64,000 nt of DNA, taken from NCBI GenBank assembly GCA_964616465.1, contig CAZTTO010000001.1, forward strand, positions 186,001 to 250,000, read 5' to 3'. Every line of letters begins with the position of its first letter. The first letter of the stretch is position 1. The position numbers and the translations under genes are program-made. This document shows, in pieces, positions 52,522-61,839 of this stretch. Below the pieces are notes generated by a model that made no database searches, was not told the origin of the DNA, and saw nothing but the letters and a program-made list of their open reading frames with translations. Source of the DNA: JAFLBI01 sp964616465. Lineage in GTDB: Bacteria; Bacteroidota; Bacteroidia; Chitinophagales; Chitinophagaceae.

Positions 52522-55116
52522 TTATTGATTCCGAAATACAACAATTCCATCAAAAACATCTACCAAAACAGGAGCATGCCGATCAATTTCTCCACTTAGA
52601 ATTTTTTTACTCAATCCATTAACAATCTCTTTTTGTATGAGCCTTTTTAGCGGTCTAGCGCCGTACTGAGGATCAAAACCATGGTCTGCAATAAAATCAA
52701 AAGTATAATCACTAAAGTTGAGTTCTATTCCATTTTTTGCAACCATTTGTTGTAACTGTTCGAATTGAATTTTTATAATTTTTTTGATTTCATCTTTCAA
52801 TAAAGGCTGGAAAAGAATAATCTCATCAATACGATTTAAAAATTCTGGTCGTATTGTTTGCTTTAACAATTGCATCACTTCAGTTTTAACCTTCTGTGTG
52901 GTGGCAACTCTATTTGACTCATTGACGGTTTCAAAAGCTTCCTGAATAATGTGACTGCCTAAGTTGGTTGTCATGATTATGATGGTATTCTTAAAGTTAA
53001 CTACCCTACCCTTGTTATCTGTTAAGTGTCCATCATCCAAAACTTGTAACAAAACATTCCAAACATCTGGATGGGCTTTTTCAATTTCATCTAGTAATAC
53101 AACACTATATGGCTTTCTTCGAATGGCCTCGGTTAATTGTCCACCTTCATCGTACCCTACATATCCTGGAGGAGCCCCAACCAAACGACTTACAGTGTGC
53201 TTTTCCTGATATTCACTCATATCTATTCGAGTCATCATCGATTCATCATCAAAAAGATATTCAGCCAATGCTTTGGCTAATTCAGTCTTACCCACCCCAG
53301 TTGTTCCAAGAAATACAAATGATCCAATTGGCTTTCTAGGATCATTTAATCCAGCTCTACTTCTTCTAATAGCATCTGCAACTGCTGTAATAGCTTCTTC
53401 TTGTCCTACAACCCTACCATGTAATTCGTCTTCCAAATGCAACAACTTAAGCTTTTCGCTTTGCATCATTTTGCTAACAGGTATTCCCGTAGCTTTTGCA
53501 ATGTTTTCAGCTATATCTTCTGCATCTACTTCTTCTTTTAACAATCTTTTTTCTGAAGCTGAAGATAGTTGTAAGCTTAAATCGGCAATTTTCTTCTCCT
53601 CATCTTTTATTCTTCCGTATCTGATTTCTGCTACTTTTCCAAAATCACCATCACGCTCCGCACGTTCAGCTTCTAGTTTGTATGATTCAATTTTCTTTTT
53701 CGCTTCTTGTACTTGATCAACCAATTCTTTTTCCGCTTTCCATTTAGATTTAAAAGTATCACGACTAACCATCAAATTTGCAATCTCTGTATTCAACTCT
53801 TTTAGTTTTTCATGGTCATCTTCACGCTTAATAGCTTCCCTTTCAATTTCAAGCTGACGAATCTGGCGCTCTAATGTATCTAGCTCCTCTGGCATTGAAT
53901 TCATTTCCAACCTCAATTTTGCTGCACTTTCATCAATTAAATCTATTGCCTTATCTGGCAGAAAACGATCAGTAATATATCGGTTCGATAATTCAACAGC
54001 AGCTATAATAGCTTCATCTTTTATACGAACTTGATGGTGACTTTCATAACGATCTTTTAATCCGCGCAAAATTGAAATAGCATCTTCCACACTTGGTTCA
54101 TCCACCATTACTTTCTGAAACCTTCGCTCAAGGGCTTTATCCTTTTCAAAATACTTTTGATACTCATTTAAGGTAGTTGCACCAATAGCTCTTAACTCTC
54201 CTCTTGCTAAAGCTGGCTTTAAAATATTAGCAGCATCCATTGCACCTTCTCCTCCTCCTGCACCAATAAGTGTGTGAATTTCATCTATGAATAAAATAAT
54301 ATCTCCATCAGAATCAGTCACTTCTTTAATAACTGCTTTTAATCTTTCTTCAAACTCTCCCTTATACTTTGCACCGGCAATTAACTGACCCATATCTAAC
54401 GCATAAATCACTTTCTTTTTTAAATTCTCTGGAACATCACCATTGATGATACGCATAGCCAATCCTTCTATAATTGCAGTTTTACCAACGCCAGGTTCAC
54501 CAACCAGAATGGGGTTATTTTTTGATCTTCTTGATAAAATATGCAGCGTTCTCCTAATCTCTTCATCTCTTCCTATAACAGGATCAAGTTTTCCTTGAGC
54601 TGCTAACTCATTTAAATTCTTTGCATACTTTTGTAATGACTGGAAGGATTGTGTAGATGTTTGTGAGGTAACTCTTTCGCCTTTGCGCAATTCTTTAATA
54701 GCTGTAATTAATCCATTCTCAGTCATTCCAGCATCTTTTAAAATAGATGATACTGCATCATTATTTTGAATTAGACCAAGTAATAAATGTTCTGGTGTTA
54801 CAAACTCATCTTTAAAAATTGATAAGGCAGCAGTTGCTTTTAATAAGGCATTTCCACCATCCTTACTCAGGGTTTGAGCAGGCTCTCCAGCGTGCATTTT
54901 AGGTAATTGCTTTAGCCTATCTTCCAATCGTTTTTGAATGAATTGAGAAGATGTGTTATTCTTTTTTAACAAATACTCAATGGCATTATCTTCATCCTTT
55001 AATAAAGCCAATAAGATATGTGCGGTATCAATTTGAGCATGACCAGCATTATAAGCTATCTGTTGAGCAGCTTGTACTGTTTCTTGTGCTTTAATAGTGT
55101 AGTTATTTAAGTTCAT
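52522..55116 (-). CDS. clpB: ATP-dependent disaggregase ClpB
   Basis: ClpB is the heat-shock AAA+ disaggregase that works with DnaK. The 864-residue protein has the N-terminal Clp repeat domain (YTIKAQETVQAAQQIAYNAG), first Walker A GEPGVGKTA, the coiled-coil M domain (about residues 400-530, rich in Glu/Lys/Arg), and the second Walker A GTTGVGKTE with SRLVGAPPGYVGYDEGGQL. The C-terminus lacks a ClpP-binding loop, as ClpB should. The start at 55116 (MNLNNYTIKAQ) was chosen over an upstream ATG at 55143. It faces the serine-hydrolase-like gene with a short divergent gap. Confidence 0.97.
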   Translation of the reverse strand: MNLNNYTIKAQETVQAAQQIAYNAGHAQIDTAHILLALLKDEDNAIEYLLKKNNTSSQFIQKRLEDRLKQLPKMHAGEPAQTLSKDGGNALLKATAALSIFKDEFVTPEHLLLGLIQNNDAVSSILKDAGMTENGLITAIKELRKGERVTSQTSTQSFQSLQKYAKNLNELAAQGKLDPVIGRDEEIRRTLHILSRRSKNNPILVGEPGVGKTAIIEGLAMRIINGDVPENLKKKVIYALDMGQLIAGAKYKGEFEERLKAVIKEVTDSDGDIILFIDEIHTLIGAGGGEGAMDAANILKPALARGELRAIGATTLNEYQKYFEKDKALERRFQKVMVDEPSVEDAISILRGLKDRYESHHQVRIKDEAIIAAVELSNRYITDRFLPDKAIDLIDESAAKLRLEMNSMPEELDTLERQIRQLEIEREAIKREDDHEKLKELNTEIANLMVSRDTFKSKWKAEKELVDQVQEAKKKIESYKLEAERAERDGDFGKVAEIRYGRIKDEEKKIADLSLQLSSASEKRLLKEEVDAEDIAENIAKATGIPVSKMMQSEKLKLLHLEDELHGRVVGQEEAITAVADAIRRSRAGLNDPRKPIGSFVFLGTTGVGKTELAKALAEYLFDDESMMTRIDMSEYQEKHTVSRLVGAPPGYVGYDEGGQLTEAIRRKPYSVVLLDEIEKAHPDVWNVLLQVLDDGHLTDNKGRVVNFKNTIIIMTTNLGSHIIQEAFETVNESNRVATTQKVKTEVMQLLKQTIRPEFLNRIDEIILFQPLLKDEIKKIIKIQFEQLQQMVAKNGIELNFSDYTFDFIADHGFDPQYGARPLKRLIQKEIVNGLSKKILSGEIDRHAPVLVDVFDGIVVFRNQ

Positions 55117-55204
55117 ACATCTTTGTTTTTTGTTTTCAAACAAGCTGATTAACTTGCTAGCTATTATGCATCAAACTATTTTCCACAACTCTAATTCGGC
55201 TAAA

Positions 55205-56248
55205 ATGTCAGTCCCAACAGTATTTTTACGCAGAAAAGTCATAATAATTTGCAGCCTTCTGCTTTTATTTCAGTTTACTAATGCACAATATGATTTTAGC
55301 TATTTAGACGCTAAATTAGAAGGGTCTAAGAAGAGTTTTAGTGGCCAATTTGTTCTCTACGTTGTAAAAGATGGGAAAGCTATTTACACCAAAAAAATGG
55401 GGGACTTCGATCCTAAGCTACAAGTGCCAATTGGCTTTCTGAGCCAGTGGTTGAGCAGTGCACTAATTCTTCAACTTGCCGATGAAGGTAAAATTGATTT
55501 AGATGATAAATTGGTGCAATACCTTCCTGAAATGGCAAAGTATTCTAGAAACTTCATCACGTTTAGACATTGCATTACCCATCAAACGGGATTGATGCAA
55601 GACAAGTCGGGCATTGCAGGCATGTTTAAAAGAAAAAAATACAACAACTTGGAAGAAGAAGCAAATGACATTATAAAACGTGATATTGACTTTAATGCTG
55701 GTGAATCATTTTTATACGGATCAGTTGGTGTGAACCTAGCTGCGCGTGCAGCAGAAATTGCAACTAAAAAGAAGTTTGAACAATTGATGCAGGAAAAAAT
55801 TACCCGTCCATTAATGATGCGTTCAACTATTTTTTATAACGAAGATGGCGGTGCACCTAATCCGTCTGCAGGTGGGAAATCAACTGCTGTTGATATAACT
55901 CAGTTTCTACAAATGTTGTTGAATAAAGGAATGGTGAATGGTAAAAAGGTATTAAGTGAATCAACTATTGAAGCTTCTTGGTCTGTACAAGTAGAAAATA
56001 GTGCCATGAGAGCTGTTCCAAAAACCGCTGAAGGAATGAGTTTTGGATTGGGTTCATGGATTGTACCTGAAATGAATGGTGATGGACCAATTTTAGTTGG
56101 ACTAGGCTTGAATGGCTCTTGGGCATGGGTCGATAAGAAAAGAAATTATTCCGCTGTCTTTTTGACGAAGGAAACTTCTGGCGAAGACAAAAGACCAATT
56201 ATGTTGCAAATTCAACAATTGGTTGAACAAGCCATTGACTTAAAGTAA
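55205..56248 (+). CDS. Beta-lactamase-family (serine hydrolase fold) protein, likely inactive
   Basis: A 347-residue exported protein (signal peptide ending near TNAQ) of the beta-lactamase/penicillin-binding fold used by class C enzymes and esterases. The fold markers ALILQLADEGKIDLDDKL and FITFRHCITHQTGL are clear. The catalytic SxxK is not: where the family has IGSVTK, this protein reads IGFLSQ, so both the Ser nucleophile (position 78, Phe) and the Lys (position 81, Gln) are replaced. The Tyr motif region is YGSVG and the usual HxG reads NGS. It may be a binding protein or pseudoenzyme. The start at 55205 gives the best signal peptide. Confidence 0.8.
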   Translation: MSVPTVFLRRKVIIICSLLLLFQFTNAQYDFSYLDAKLEGSKKSFSGQFVLYVVKDGKAIYTKKMGDFDPKLQVPIGFLSQWLSSALILQLADEGKIDLDDKLVQYLPEMAKYSRNFITFRHCITHQTGLMQDKSGIAGMFKRKKYNNLEEEANDIIKRDIDFNAGESFLYGSVGVNLAARAAEIATKKKFEQLMQEKITRPLMMRSTIFYNEDGGAPNPSAGGKSTAVDITQFLQMLLNKGMVNGKKVLSESTIEASWSVQVENSAMRAVPKTAEGMSFGLGSWIVPEMNGDGPILVGLGLNGSWAWVDKKRNYSAVFLTKETSGEDKRPIMLQIQQLVEQAIDLK

Positions 56249-56252
56249 ACTC

Positions 56253-57185
56253 ATGCAACCCGATGCCCTTTCTCATCGAATCAAAAACCTTGCATTAGAA
56301 ATGGGGTTTTCATTTTGTGGTTTTGCTAAAGCAGAGCCACTTGATGAAGATGCAAGACGATTAGAAGCATGGCTGAATAAAGGAATGCATGGCAGCATGC
56401 ATTACATGGAAAATCATTTTGAATTAAGAATTGATCCAAGTCGGTTGGTGCCTGGCGCAAAATCGGTTATAACTCTCCTAAAAAATTATTATCCAAGCAT
56501 TAAGCAAGGAACAAATCAGCCTAAAGTAGCCAGCTATGCATATGGAGAAGACTATCACGTAGTAATTAGAAAACAACTGAAACAACTTCTAGCTCAAATC
56601 AAAGAAATAGCTGGCGATATTCAAGGAAGAGGATTTGTTGATTCTGCCCCTGTATTGGAAAGAACCTGGGCACAAAAATCTGGATTAGGATGGGTAGGCA
56701 AAAATGGGAATCTGATTCATCCTAAAGCAGGATCTTATTTCTTTATTGCAACACTTATTACTGACTTGGAATTGCTGCCTGATAGTCCTTTACCTAAAGA
56801 CTTTTGCGGCACCTGCACCAAATGTATCGATGCTTGTCCAACAGAAGCCATCCTACCCAACAAAGTAGTTGATGGAAGTAAATGTATCAGCTACTTCACC
56901 ATTGAATTAAAAGAGCTAGTACTCCCAAATAACGATAAGCCGAATTGGAATGATTGGCTATTTGGATGTGATATTTGTCAAGATGTTTGCCCCTGGAACC
57001 GATTTAGTGAGCCTCATAAAGAACCAGCTTTTATACCACTACAAGAAATCATGAGCTTTTCATTTAAAGATTGGGAAGCCTTAACAGAAGATAGTTTCCA
57101 AAAGATCTTTGGCAAATCGGCCATCAAACGTTCAAAGCTGCGTGGTATTCAACGAAACCTTCAATGGATCCGCTCTACTTCTTAA
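56253..57185 (+). CDS. queG: Epoxyqueuosine reductase QueG
   Basis: QueG reduces epoxyqueuosine in tRNA to queuosine, using cobalamin and two 4Fe-4S clusters. The 310-residue protein has GFSFCGFAKAEPL near the start, YHVVIRKQL and RGFVDSAPVLERTWAQKSGLG in the cobalamin-binding part, and the cluster cysteines in CGTCTKCIDACPTEAI and CDICQDVCPWN. It starts 4 bases after the preceding stop and overlaps the convergent photolyase gene by 11 bases. It completes the pathway of QueA, encoded 46 kb upstream. Confidence 0.96.
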   Translation: MQPDALSHRIKNLALEMGFSFCGFAKAEPLDEDARRLEAWLNKGMHGSMHYMENHFELRIDPSRLVPGAKSVITLLKNYYPSIKQGTNQPKVASYAYGEDYHVVIRKQLKQLLAQIKEIAGDIQGRGFVDSAPVLERTWAQKSGLGWVGKNGNLIHPKAGSYFFIATLITDLELLPDSPLPKDFCGTCTKCIDACPTEAILPNKVVDGSKCISYFTIELKELVLPNNDKPNWNDWLFGCDICQDVCPWNRFSEPHKEPAFIPLQEIMSFSFKDWEALTEDSFQKIFGKSAIKRSKLRGIQRNLQWIRSTS

Positions 57186-58482
57186 GTGCTTTTCCGTAAA
57201 CTTCGAGTGCACGTTTTCTTGCAAATTCATGCGCTACCATTGGCTTTGGATAATCAAAGGAATCCAACTCTGGTACCCACTTTCGGATATACTGCAGTTT
57301 CTTATCAAATTTTTCGGTTTGAAGTGTTGGATTAAACACTCTAAAATAAGGTGCAGCATCACACCCACTTCCTGCCGCCCATTGCCAACCACCATTGTTG
57401 GCAGCAAAATCAAAATCAAGCAGCTTAGCTGCAAAATAAGCTTCTCCTAAACGCCAGTCTAACAGTAAATGCTTAGTTAAAAAGGACGCCACTATCATAC
57501 GAACGCGGTTATGCATGTATCCAGTTGCATTTAGTTCTCGCATACCGGCATCTACAATTGGATATCCTGTTTTTCCATGACACCATTTTTCAAAGTCTCC
57601 ATCATCTCGCCTCCATTCAATGGTATCATATTCCTTTCTAAAAGCTTTGCCTTCACAAACATGCGGAAAATGCCAGAGGATCATATGATAGAAATCTCGC
57701 CATATTAATTCGTTCAGATAAGTTTGATTTAATCCAACTGCTCTTCTTGCCATCTCGCGGATACTTATTGTACCAAAACGATAATGTATTCCTAATCTTG
57801 TTGTTCCTTGAATAGCAGGAAAATCTCTCTGTTCAGAATAATGCTTTACGATATCCTCAGGTAGAACAGAAGAAGGAATGGGAATATCACTTTGAGTAAA
57901 ACCCATACTTGCTAAGCTAGGTACTTCAAATTGAGCACCTGTATAAAAGTTAGCAAAATTGGCTTTTGTATCAAAATATTCAATAGGACTCAGTTCTAAT
58001 TTAGCTCTCCACTTTTTACTATAAGGCGTAAAAACAGTATAAGGTAAGCCGTCATCTTTTACCACTTCCGACTGATCAAATACAACATGATCTTTAAAAT
58101 GATAAAAAATGGCTCCATGTTCAAGAAGCAAAGCCTCTACTTGCTGATCGCGATTTCTTGCATACAGTTCATAGTCACGATTCGCGTAAACAGCTTTAAT
58201 ATCATATTGCGTTAAAAGTTGTCGAAAAACTTCCAGAGGCCTACCATATCTAACTTCTATATCACTCCCAATTTCACGTAATTGCCTTTGAATACCAATA
58301 ATTGTTTGGTGAATAAATGAAACCCTAGCATCGGCTTTATCTTCTAACCTATTTAAAATATCTGTATCGAAAATAAAAAGTGGCAATACTGGTAAATTGC
58401 TTTTCAAAGCATGATACAAAGCGGCGTTATCGTGCAACCTCAAATCACGACGAAACCACATAATATGAATTGACTTCTTCAT
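57175..58482 (-). CDS. phr: Deoxyribodipyrimidine photolyase
   Basis: A 435-residue photolyase/cryptochrome that repairs UV-induced pyrimidine dimers with light. The N-terminal antenna domain begins HIMWFRRDLRLHDNAALYHAL. The C-terminal FAD domain has TRLGIHYRFGTISIREMAR, ELIWRDFYHMI, PIVDAGMRELNATGYMHNR, and ANNGGWQWAAGSGCDAAPY, all diagnostic of CPD class I photolyases. The start at 58482 was chosen over an in-frame ATG at 58560 lying inside the preceding gene. It is followed on the same strand downstream by nothing and converges on queG. Confidence 0.95.
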   Translation of the reverse strand: MKKSIHIMWFRRDLRLHDNAALYHALKSNLPVLPLFIFDTDILNRLEDKADARVSFIHQTIIGIQRQLREIGSDIEVRYGRPLEVFRQLLTQYDIKAVYANRDYELYARNRDQQVEALLLEHGAIFYHFKDHVVFDQSEVVKDDGLPYTVFTPYSKKWRAKLELSPIEYFDTKANFANFYTGAQFEVPSLASMGFTQSDIPIPSSVLPEDIVKHYSEQRDFPAIQGTTRLGIHYRFGTISIREMARRAVGLNQTYLNELIWRDFYHMILWHFPHVCEGKAFRKEYDTIEWRRDDGDFEKWCHGKTGYPIVDAGMRELNATGYMHNRVRMIVASFLTKHLLLDWRLGEAYFAAKLLDFDFAANNGGWQWAAGSGCDAAPYFRVFNPTLQTEKFDKKLQYIRKWVPELDSFDYPKPMVAHEFARKRALEVYGKALKK

Positions 58483-58514
58483 GGCAATTTCAACAGCTAA
58501 TACGAAAAAATGTT

Positions 58515-59369
58515 TTAAAGATGCGGTTGTTTTGACATTGCGTGAATACGCATAGACCAATTTAAGTTAAAAGTGGTTTTTTCAAATTGCTTTACCCAGC
58601 GAACGCCATAAATAGCATTAGACAGAAAAACCTCGTCGGCGCTTATAAGATCTTCCAAATACAGCGACTTCTCCTGTACCTCTATCTTTCTCAATTTCAT
58701 TTCACCCAATAAAAAAGCACGCATGGTTCCAGCTACTCCCCCATCTTGTATAGTTGGCGTATAGATGATATCATTCTTGACAATCCAAATATTTGCTATT
58801 GTAGTATCTGCAATAGCTCCATGCTGATTCAAAACAATTGCATCGTTCCACTTCTGCTGTTTGGCCCATTTTGCTGCTAGAGCGTAGAGCAGATAATTAT
58901 TAGTCTTTAAATGACTCCATGTACCAATAGACTTGCAAGAGTCCTTATACAATCCAATATCTAAACCATTGCTATTGAATTCCAAATTCGCTTTTGGGAG
59001 CTCCCAGGATTGAATGAGTCTATGTACTGTATTAGAAACATCATCATATACTCCCCCATCTCCTTTATAAAAGCTTAATCGGACCCTAGCTGTTGAATGA
59101 TAGTTCCTTTGAATGACTGACTGAATCTCTTCTAAAATAGAATCATACGATACATGAGCAGGTAATACAAGTTGAAGTAAGTGTAAACTTTCTTCAATAC
59201 GCTGAACATGATATTTCCATAACGGTACTTTTCCTTGAACTACACGTATGGTTTCAAAAAATCCATACCCATATCTAAATCCACCAGCATCGCCAGATAC
59301 AATGGCAGTTCCCATGGGAACCCAAGTCCCATCATGTAACATAAATTTAGATTGGGTAGAAACTTGCAT
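58515..59369 (-). CDS. Class IV aminotransferase-like, probable aminodeoxychorismate lyase
   Basis: A 284-residue PLP protein of the fold-type IV family, which includes PabC (aminodeoxychorismate lyase) and branched-chain aminotransferases. Features are AGGFRYGYGFFETIRV, the PLP lysine in WSHLKTNNYLLYA and the ADTTIANIW segment, where most relatives have Glu in the ExxxxNI motif and this one has Asp. The family is best matched by PabC; the specific reaction is not certain. Its start overlaps the upstream kinase stop by one base. FolK, the following folate enzyme, is elsewhere in the window. Confidence 0.75.
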   Translation of the reverse strand: MQVSTQSKFMLHDGTWVPMGTAIVSGDAGGFRYGYGFFETIRVVQGKVPLWKYHVQRIEESLHLLQLVLPAHVSYDSILEEIQSVIQRNYHSTARVRLSFYKGDGGVYDDVSNTVHRLIQSWELPKANLEFNSNGLDIGLYKDSCKSIGTWSHLKTNNYLLYALAAKWAKQQKWNDAIVLNQHGAIADTTIANIWIVKNDIIYTPTIQDGGVAGTMRAFLLGEMKLRKIEVQEKSLYLEDLISADEVFLSNAIYGVRWVKQFEKTTFNLNWSMRIHAMSKQPHL

Positions 59370-60370
59370 TAGGCCAATCCGTTGGGATATAAATTTTGCA
59401 ACTCATCTAACAAACGATCTGCATTTACAGCAACTGTTCCAACTTCCTCGCATACTTGTCCTGCTGCTACATTTGCAATTTCAGCCATCCATTTAATATC
59501 TTTTGTAAGCGCGTATACCAATGATGCTACCGCAATAACAGTATCTCCAGCCCCACTTACATCAGCAATATTTCTAACATAAGATGGAATGATAAATGCA
59601 TCCTGATCATCTTTACAAAAAACACCTTTTTCTGAAAGAGTGATAAGCGATACACTATGTTGCAAGTGTTGCTTCAACTGCTGATGTACTTCTTCCAATG
59701 CAGCTAAATGAACTTGATCTATCCAAATGCCCAATGCATCTTTTACTTCTTTAAGGTTGGGCTTAAATACATGAACTCCCTTATATGATAAAAAGTTTTT
59801 CTGCTTTGGATCAACAGTTGTAATTACTTGATATTTTTTACATAAGTCTAAAACATGCTGAATGAGTTGCTCAGTTAGCAATCCTTTATTATAATCTTCA
59901 AAAATGAGGACTTTAATTTTTTCCGCAGAAAATAGAGATTCAATGTGCGTTAGTAAAGAATTAGAATCTTCACTATCTACATCAAATACATCTTCTTCGT
60001 CCAATCGCATCATATGTTGATTACGACTGATGATTCTCGTTTTATTAGTAGTTCTTCTTTTTGTTGTTTGAATGATTCCATTTGTTTGAATACCCTGCTG
60101 TTGTAGAAGATTGATCAATTCATCTCCAGCCTCGTCTTCACCAACAATACTTATCATATGTACAACTGCACCCAATGCTCGAACATTTAATGCAACATTA
60201 GCTGCACCACCAGCACGAATTTCCTTTTTATCAACTGCAACCACAGGCACAGGTGCTTCGGGTGAAATACGGTCTACATGTCCCCACCAATAGGTGTCTA
60301 ACATTACATCACCTAAAACGAGTACTTCGCATGACTGAAAATTTGAAAACAGTTTAGACCACTCCATCAT
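59369..60370 (-). CDS. PfkB-family kinase, heptose-7-phosphate kinase type
   Basis: A 333-residue kinase matching the kinase half of RfaE/HldE, which makes D-glycero-beta-D-manno-heptose-1,7-bisphosphate for LPS core. Diagnostic stretches are GDVMLDTYWWGHVDRISPEAP, VAVDKKEIRAGGAANVALN and the C-terminal GAGDTVIAVA PfkB signature. There is no adenylyltransferase half; in Bacteroidota that activity is often a separate gene. It overlaps the upstream permease by 17 bases and the next gene by one, so the three are tightly packed on one strand. Confidence 0.88.
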   Translation of the reverse strand: MMEWSKLFSNFQSCEVLVLGDVMLDTYWWGHVDRISPEAPVPVVAVDKKEIRAGGAANVALNVRALGAVVHMISIVGEDEAGDELINLLQQQGIQTNGIIQTTKRRTTNKTRIISRNQHMMRLDEEDVFDVDSEDSNSLLTHIESLFSAEKIKVLIFEDYNKGLLTEQLIQHVLDLCKKYQVITTVDPKQKNFLSYKGVHVFKPNLKEVKDALGIWIDQVHLAALEEVHQQLKQHLQHSVSLITLSEKGVFCKDDQDAFIIPSYVRNIADVSGAGDTVIAVASLVYALTKDIKWMAEIANVAAGQVCEEVGTVAVNADRLLDELQNLYPNGLA

Positions 60371-61787
60371 CCTTTTGAGATTTATTTTTCAGTGCAAGAT
60401 AATACAAAGGAATACCCAATAATGTAATGAGTAAGCCTGGCCAAGTATATTCAGACTTGTAGATGATTAATAAAGTACAAAAACTCAACCCCATGATCAT
60501 ATAAATAGCGGGTAGTACCGGATAACCAAATGCTCTATATGGACGTTCAGCATTGGGATATTTTCTTCGGAGTAAGAATATACCAAGAATAGTGAGCACA
60601 TAAAAAATGACTACCACAAAAGAAACCATATCAAGAAGATCACCATATCTGCCACTCAAACACAATAAGGAAGCCACAACACATTGTGCCCATAATGCCC
60701 ATTCTGGAACTGCAAATTGATTGAGGGTACCTGCTTTCTTAAAAAACAATCCATCTTTTGCCATAGTATAATATACCCTTGCACCAGCTAGAATTAATCC
60801 ATTATTACACCCAAATGTTGATATCATAATCATAACTGCAATGACATAAGTCCCAACATCCCCAAAAATGACCTGTGAAGCTGCAACAGCTACACGGTCG
60901 CTGGGAGCATTTGCAATTTGATCGAGCGGTAACACTGCTAGATACATGAGATTAGCTGCCACATAAATAAGTGTAACCAATAAGGTTCCAAAGAACAAAC
61001 TAAGACCAATATTTTTTTGAGGCTGTTTTATTTCACCTGCAATAAACGTAACATTATTCCATGCATCACTACTAAAAATAGAACCTACCATTGCTGCTGC
61101 CACTGCACCAAAAGCAGCTGCACCTAATAATGGCACTATGAATCCAGTCTCTGCATCTGCAGTCATTTTCTTCATAGTCCATGCATCTGTCCAATTTGCT
61201 TGCCAAACTTCACCTTTAGCTGCTAGTAGAAATCCAAATAATATCAATCCAAACAAAGAGAGCAGCTTTGTAACTGTAAAAGTGGTTTGAATGAGTTTTC
61301 CTTCTTTAACTCCTCTTGTGTTGATATAAGTAAGAAGAACAATAGTTCCAATTGCTAATAACTGAGCTGGATAAATAGACAAACTACTAATAGAGAACAA
61401 GGCGTTCTCAGGTTTCATATCTAATACAGGAAAAAAATAGCCTGCAAACTTACTAAAGGCCACACCAACAGCAGCAATTGTTCCTGTTTGAATAACAGCA
61501 AAAAAACTCCATCCATATAAGAATGCAACAAGAGGATTATACGACTGTCTAAGATACACGTATTGGCCTCCAGCTTTTGGATACATAGAACTTAATTCGC
61601 CATAGCTTACAGCAGCAGTCAATGTCATAAAACCGGTAATGAGCCAAACAGCAATTAGCCATCCTGCACTACCAACATTTCTAGTAATGTCGGCACTAAC
61701 AATAAATATTCCTGATCCAATCATGCTTCCAGCTACAATCATGGTTGCATCAAATAGACCGAGCGTAGGTTTAAATTGTTTTTCCAT
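60354..61787 (-). CDS. APC-family amino-acid permease
   Basis: A 477-residue inner-membrane carrier with 12 predicted helices. The opening KPTLGLFDATMIVAGSMIGSGIFIV holds the substrate-binding GSGIF of the APC superfamily in helix 1; the GNGLILAGARVYYTMAKDGLFF-like segment and the C-terminal helices are typical of the LAT/amino-acid exchanger-like group. Substrate is probably an amino acid. The start codon lies 1 base after the T-run of a terminator hairpin. Its 3' end overlaps the kinase gene. Confidence 0.88.
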   Translation of the reverse strand: MEKQFKPTLGLFDATMIVAGSMIGSGIFIVSADITRNVGSAGWLIAVWLITGFMTLTAAVSYGELSSMYPKAGGQYVYLRQSYNPLVAFLYGWSFFAVIQTGTIAAVGVAFSKFAGYFFPVLDMKPENALFSISSLSIYPAQLLAIGTIVLLTYINTRGVKEGKLIQTTFTVTKLLSLFGLILFGFLLAAKGEVWQANWTDAWTMKKMTADAETGFIVPLLGAAAFGAVAAAMVGSIFSSDAWNNVTFIAGEIKQPQKNIGLSLFFGTLLVTLIYVAANLMYLAVLPLDQIANAPSDRVAVAASQVIFGDVGTYVIAVMIMISTFGCNNGLILAGARVYYTMAKDGLFFKKAGTLNQFAVPEWALWAQCVVASLLCLSGRYGDLLDMVSFVVVIFYVLTILGIFLLRRKYPNAERPYRAFGYPVLPAIYMIMGLSFCTLLIIYKSEYTWPGLLITLLGIPLYYLALKNKSQKDDGVV

Positions 61788-61814
61788 AAAAAATCCCGCC
61801 GTTTACAGGCGGGA
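61788..61814 (-). terminator. Terminator hairpin abutting the amino-acid permease start
   Basis: Minus strand: TCCCGCC (61814-61808) and GGCGGGA (61800-61794), 7-bp GC-rich stem with a 7-base loop, followed by TTTTTT (61793-61788) and then the permease ATG at 61787. It ends the Skp/OmpH transcript 25 bases after its stop codon; it could also attenuate the permease. Confidence 0.85.
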
Positions 61815-61839
61815 AATGAAATTAAGAAATAAAATGCGT

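Noticed and set aside
53273..53716. 147-codon plus-strand frame inside clpB
   Set aside because: Antisense shadow of a highly conserved coding region; Ser/Phe-rich composition and no family features.
58515..59369. Naming the class IV PLP enzyme as branched-chain aminotransferase
   Set aside because: The segment after the PLP lysine fits PabC-type relatives better and the usual Glu is replaced by Asp; I kept a cautious lyase label instead.
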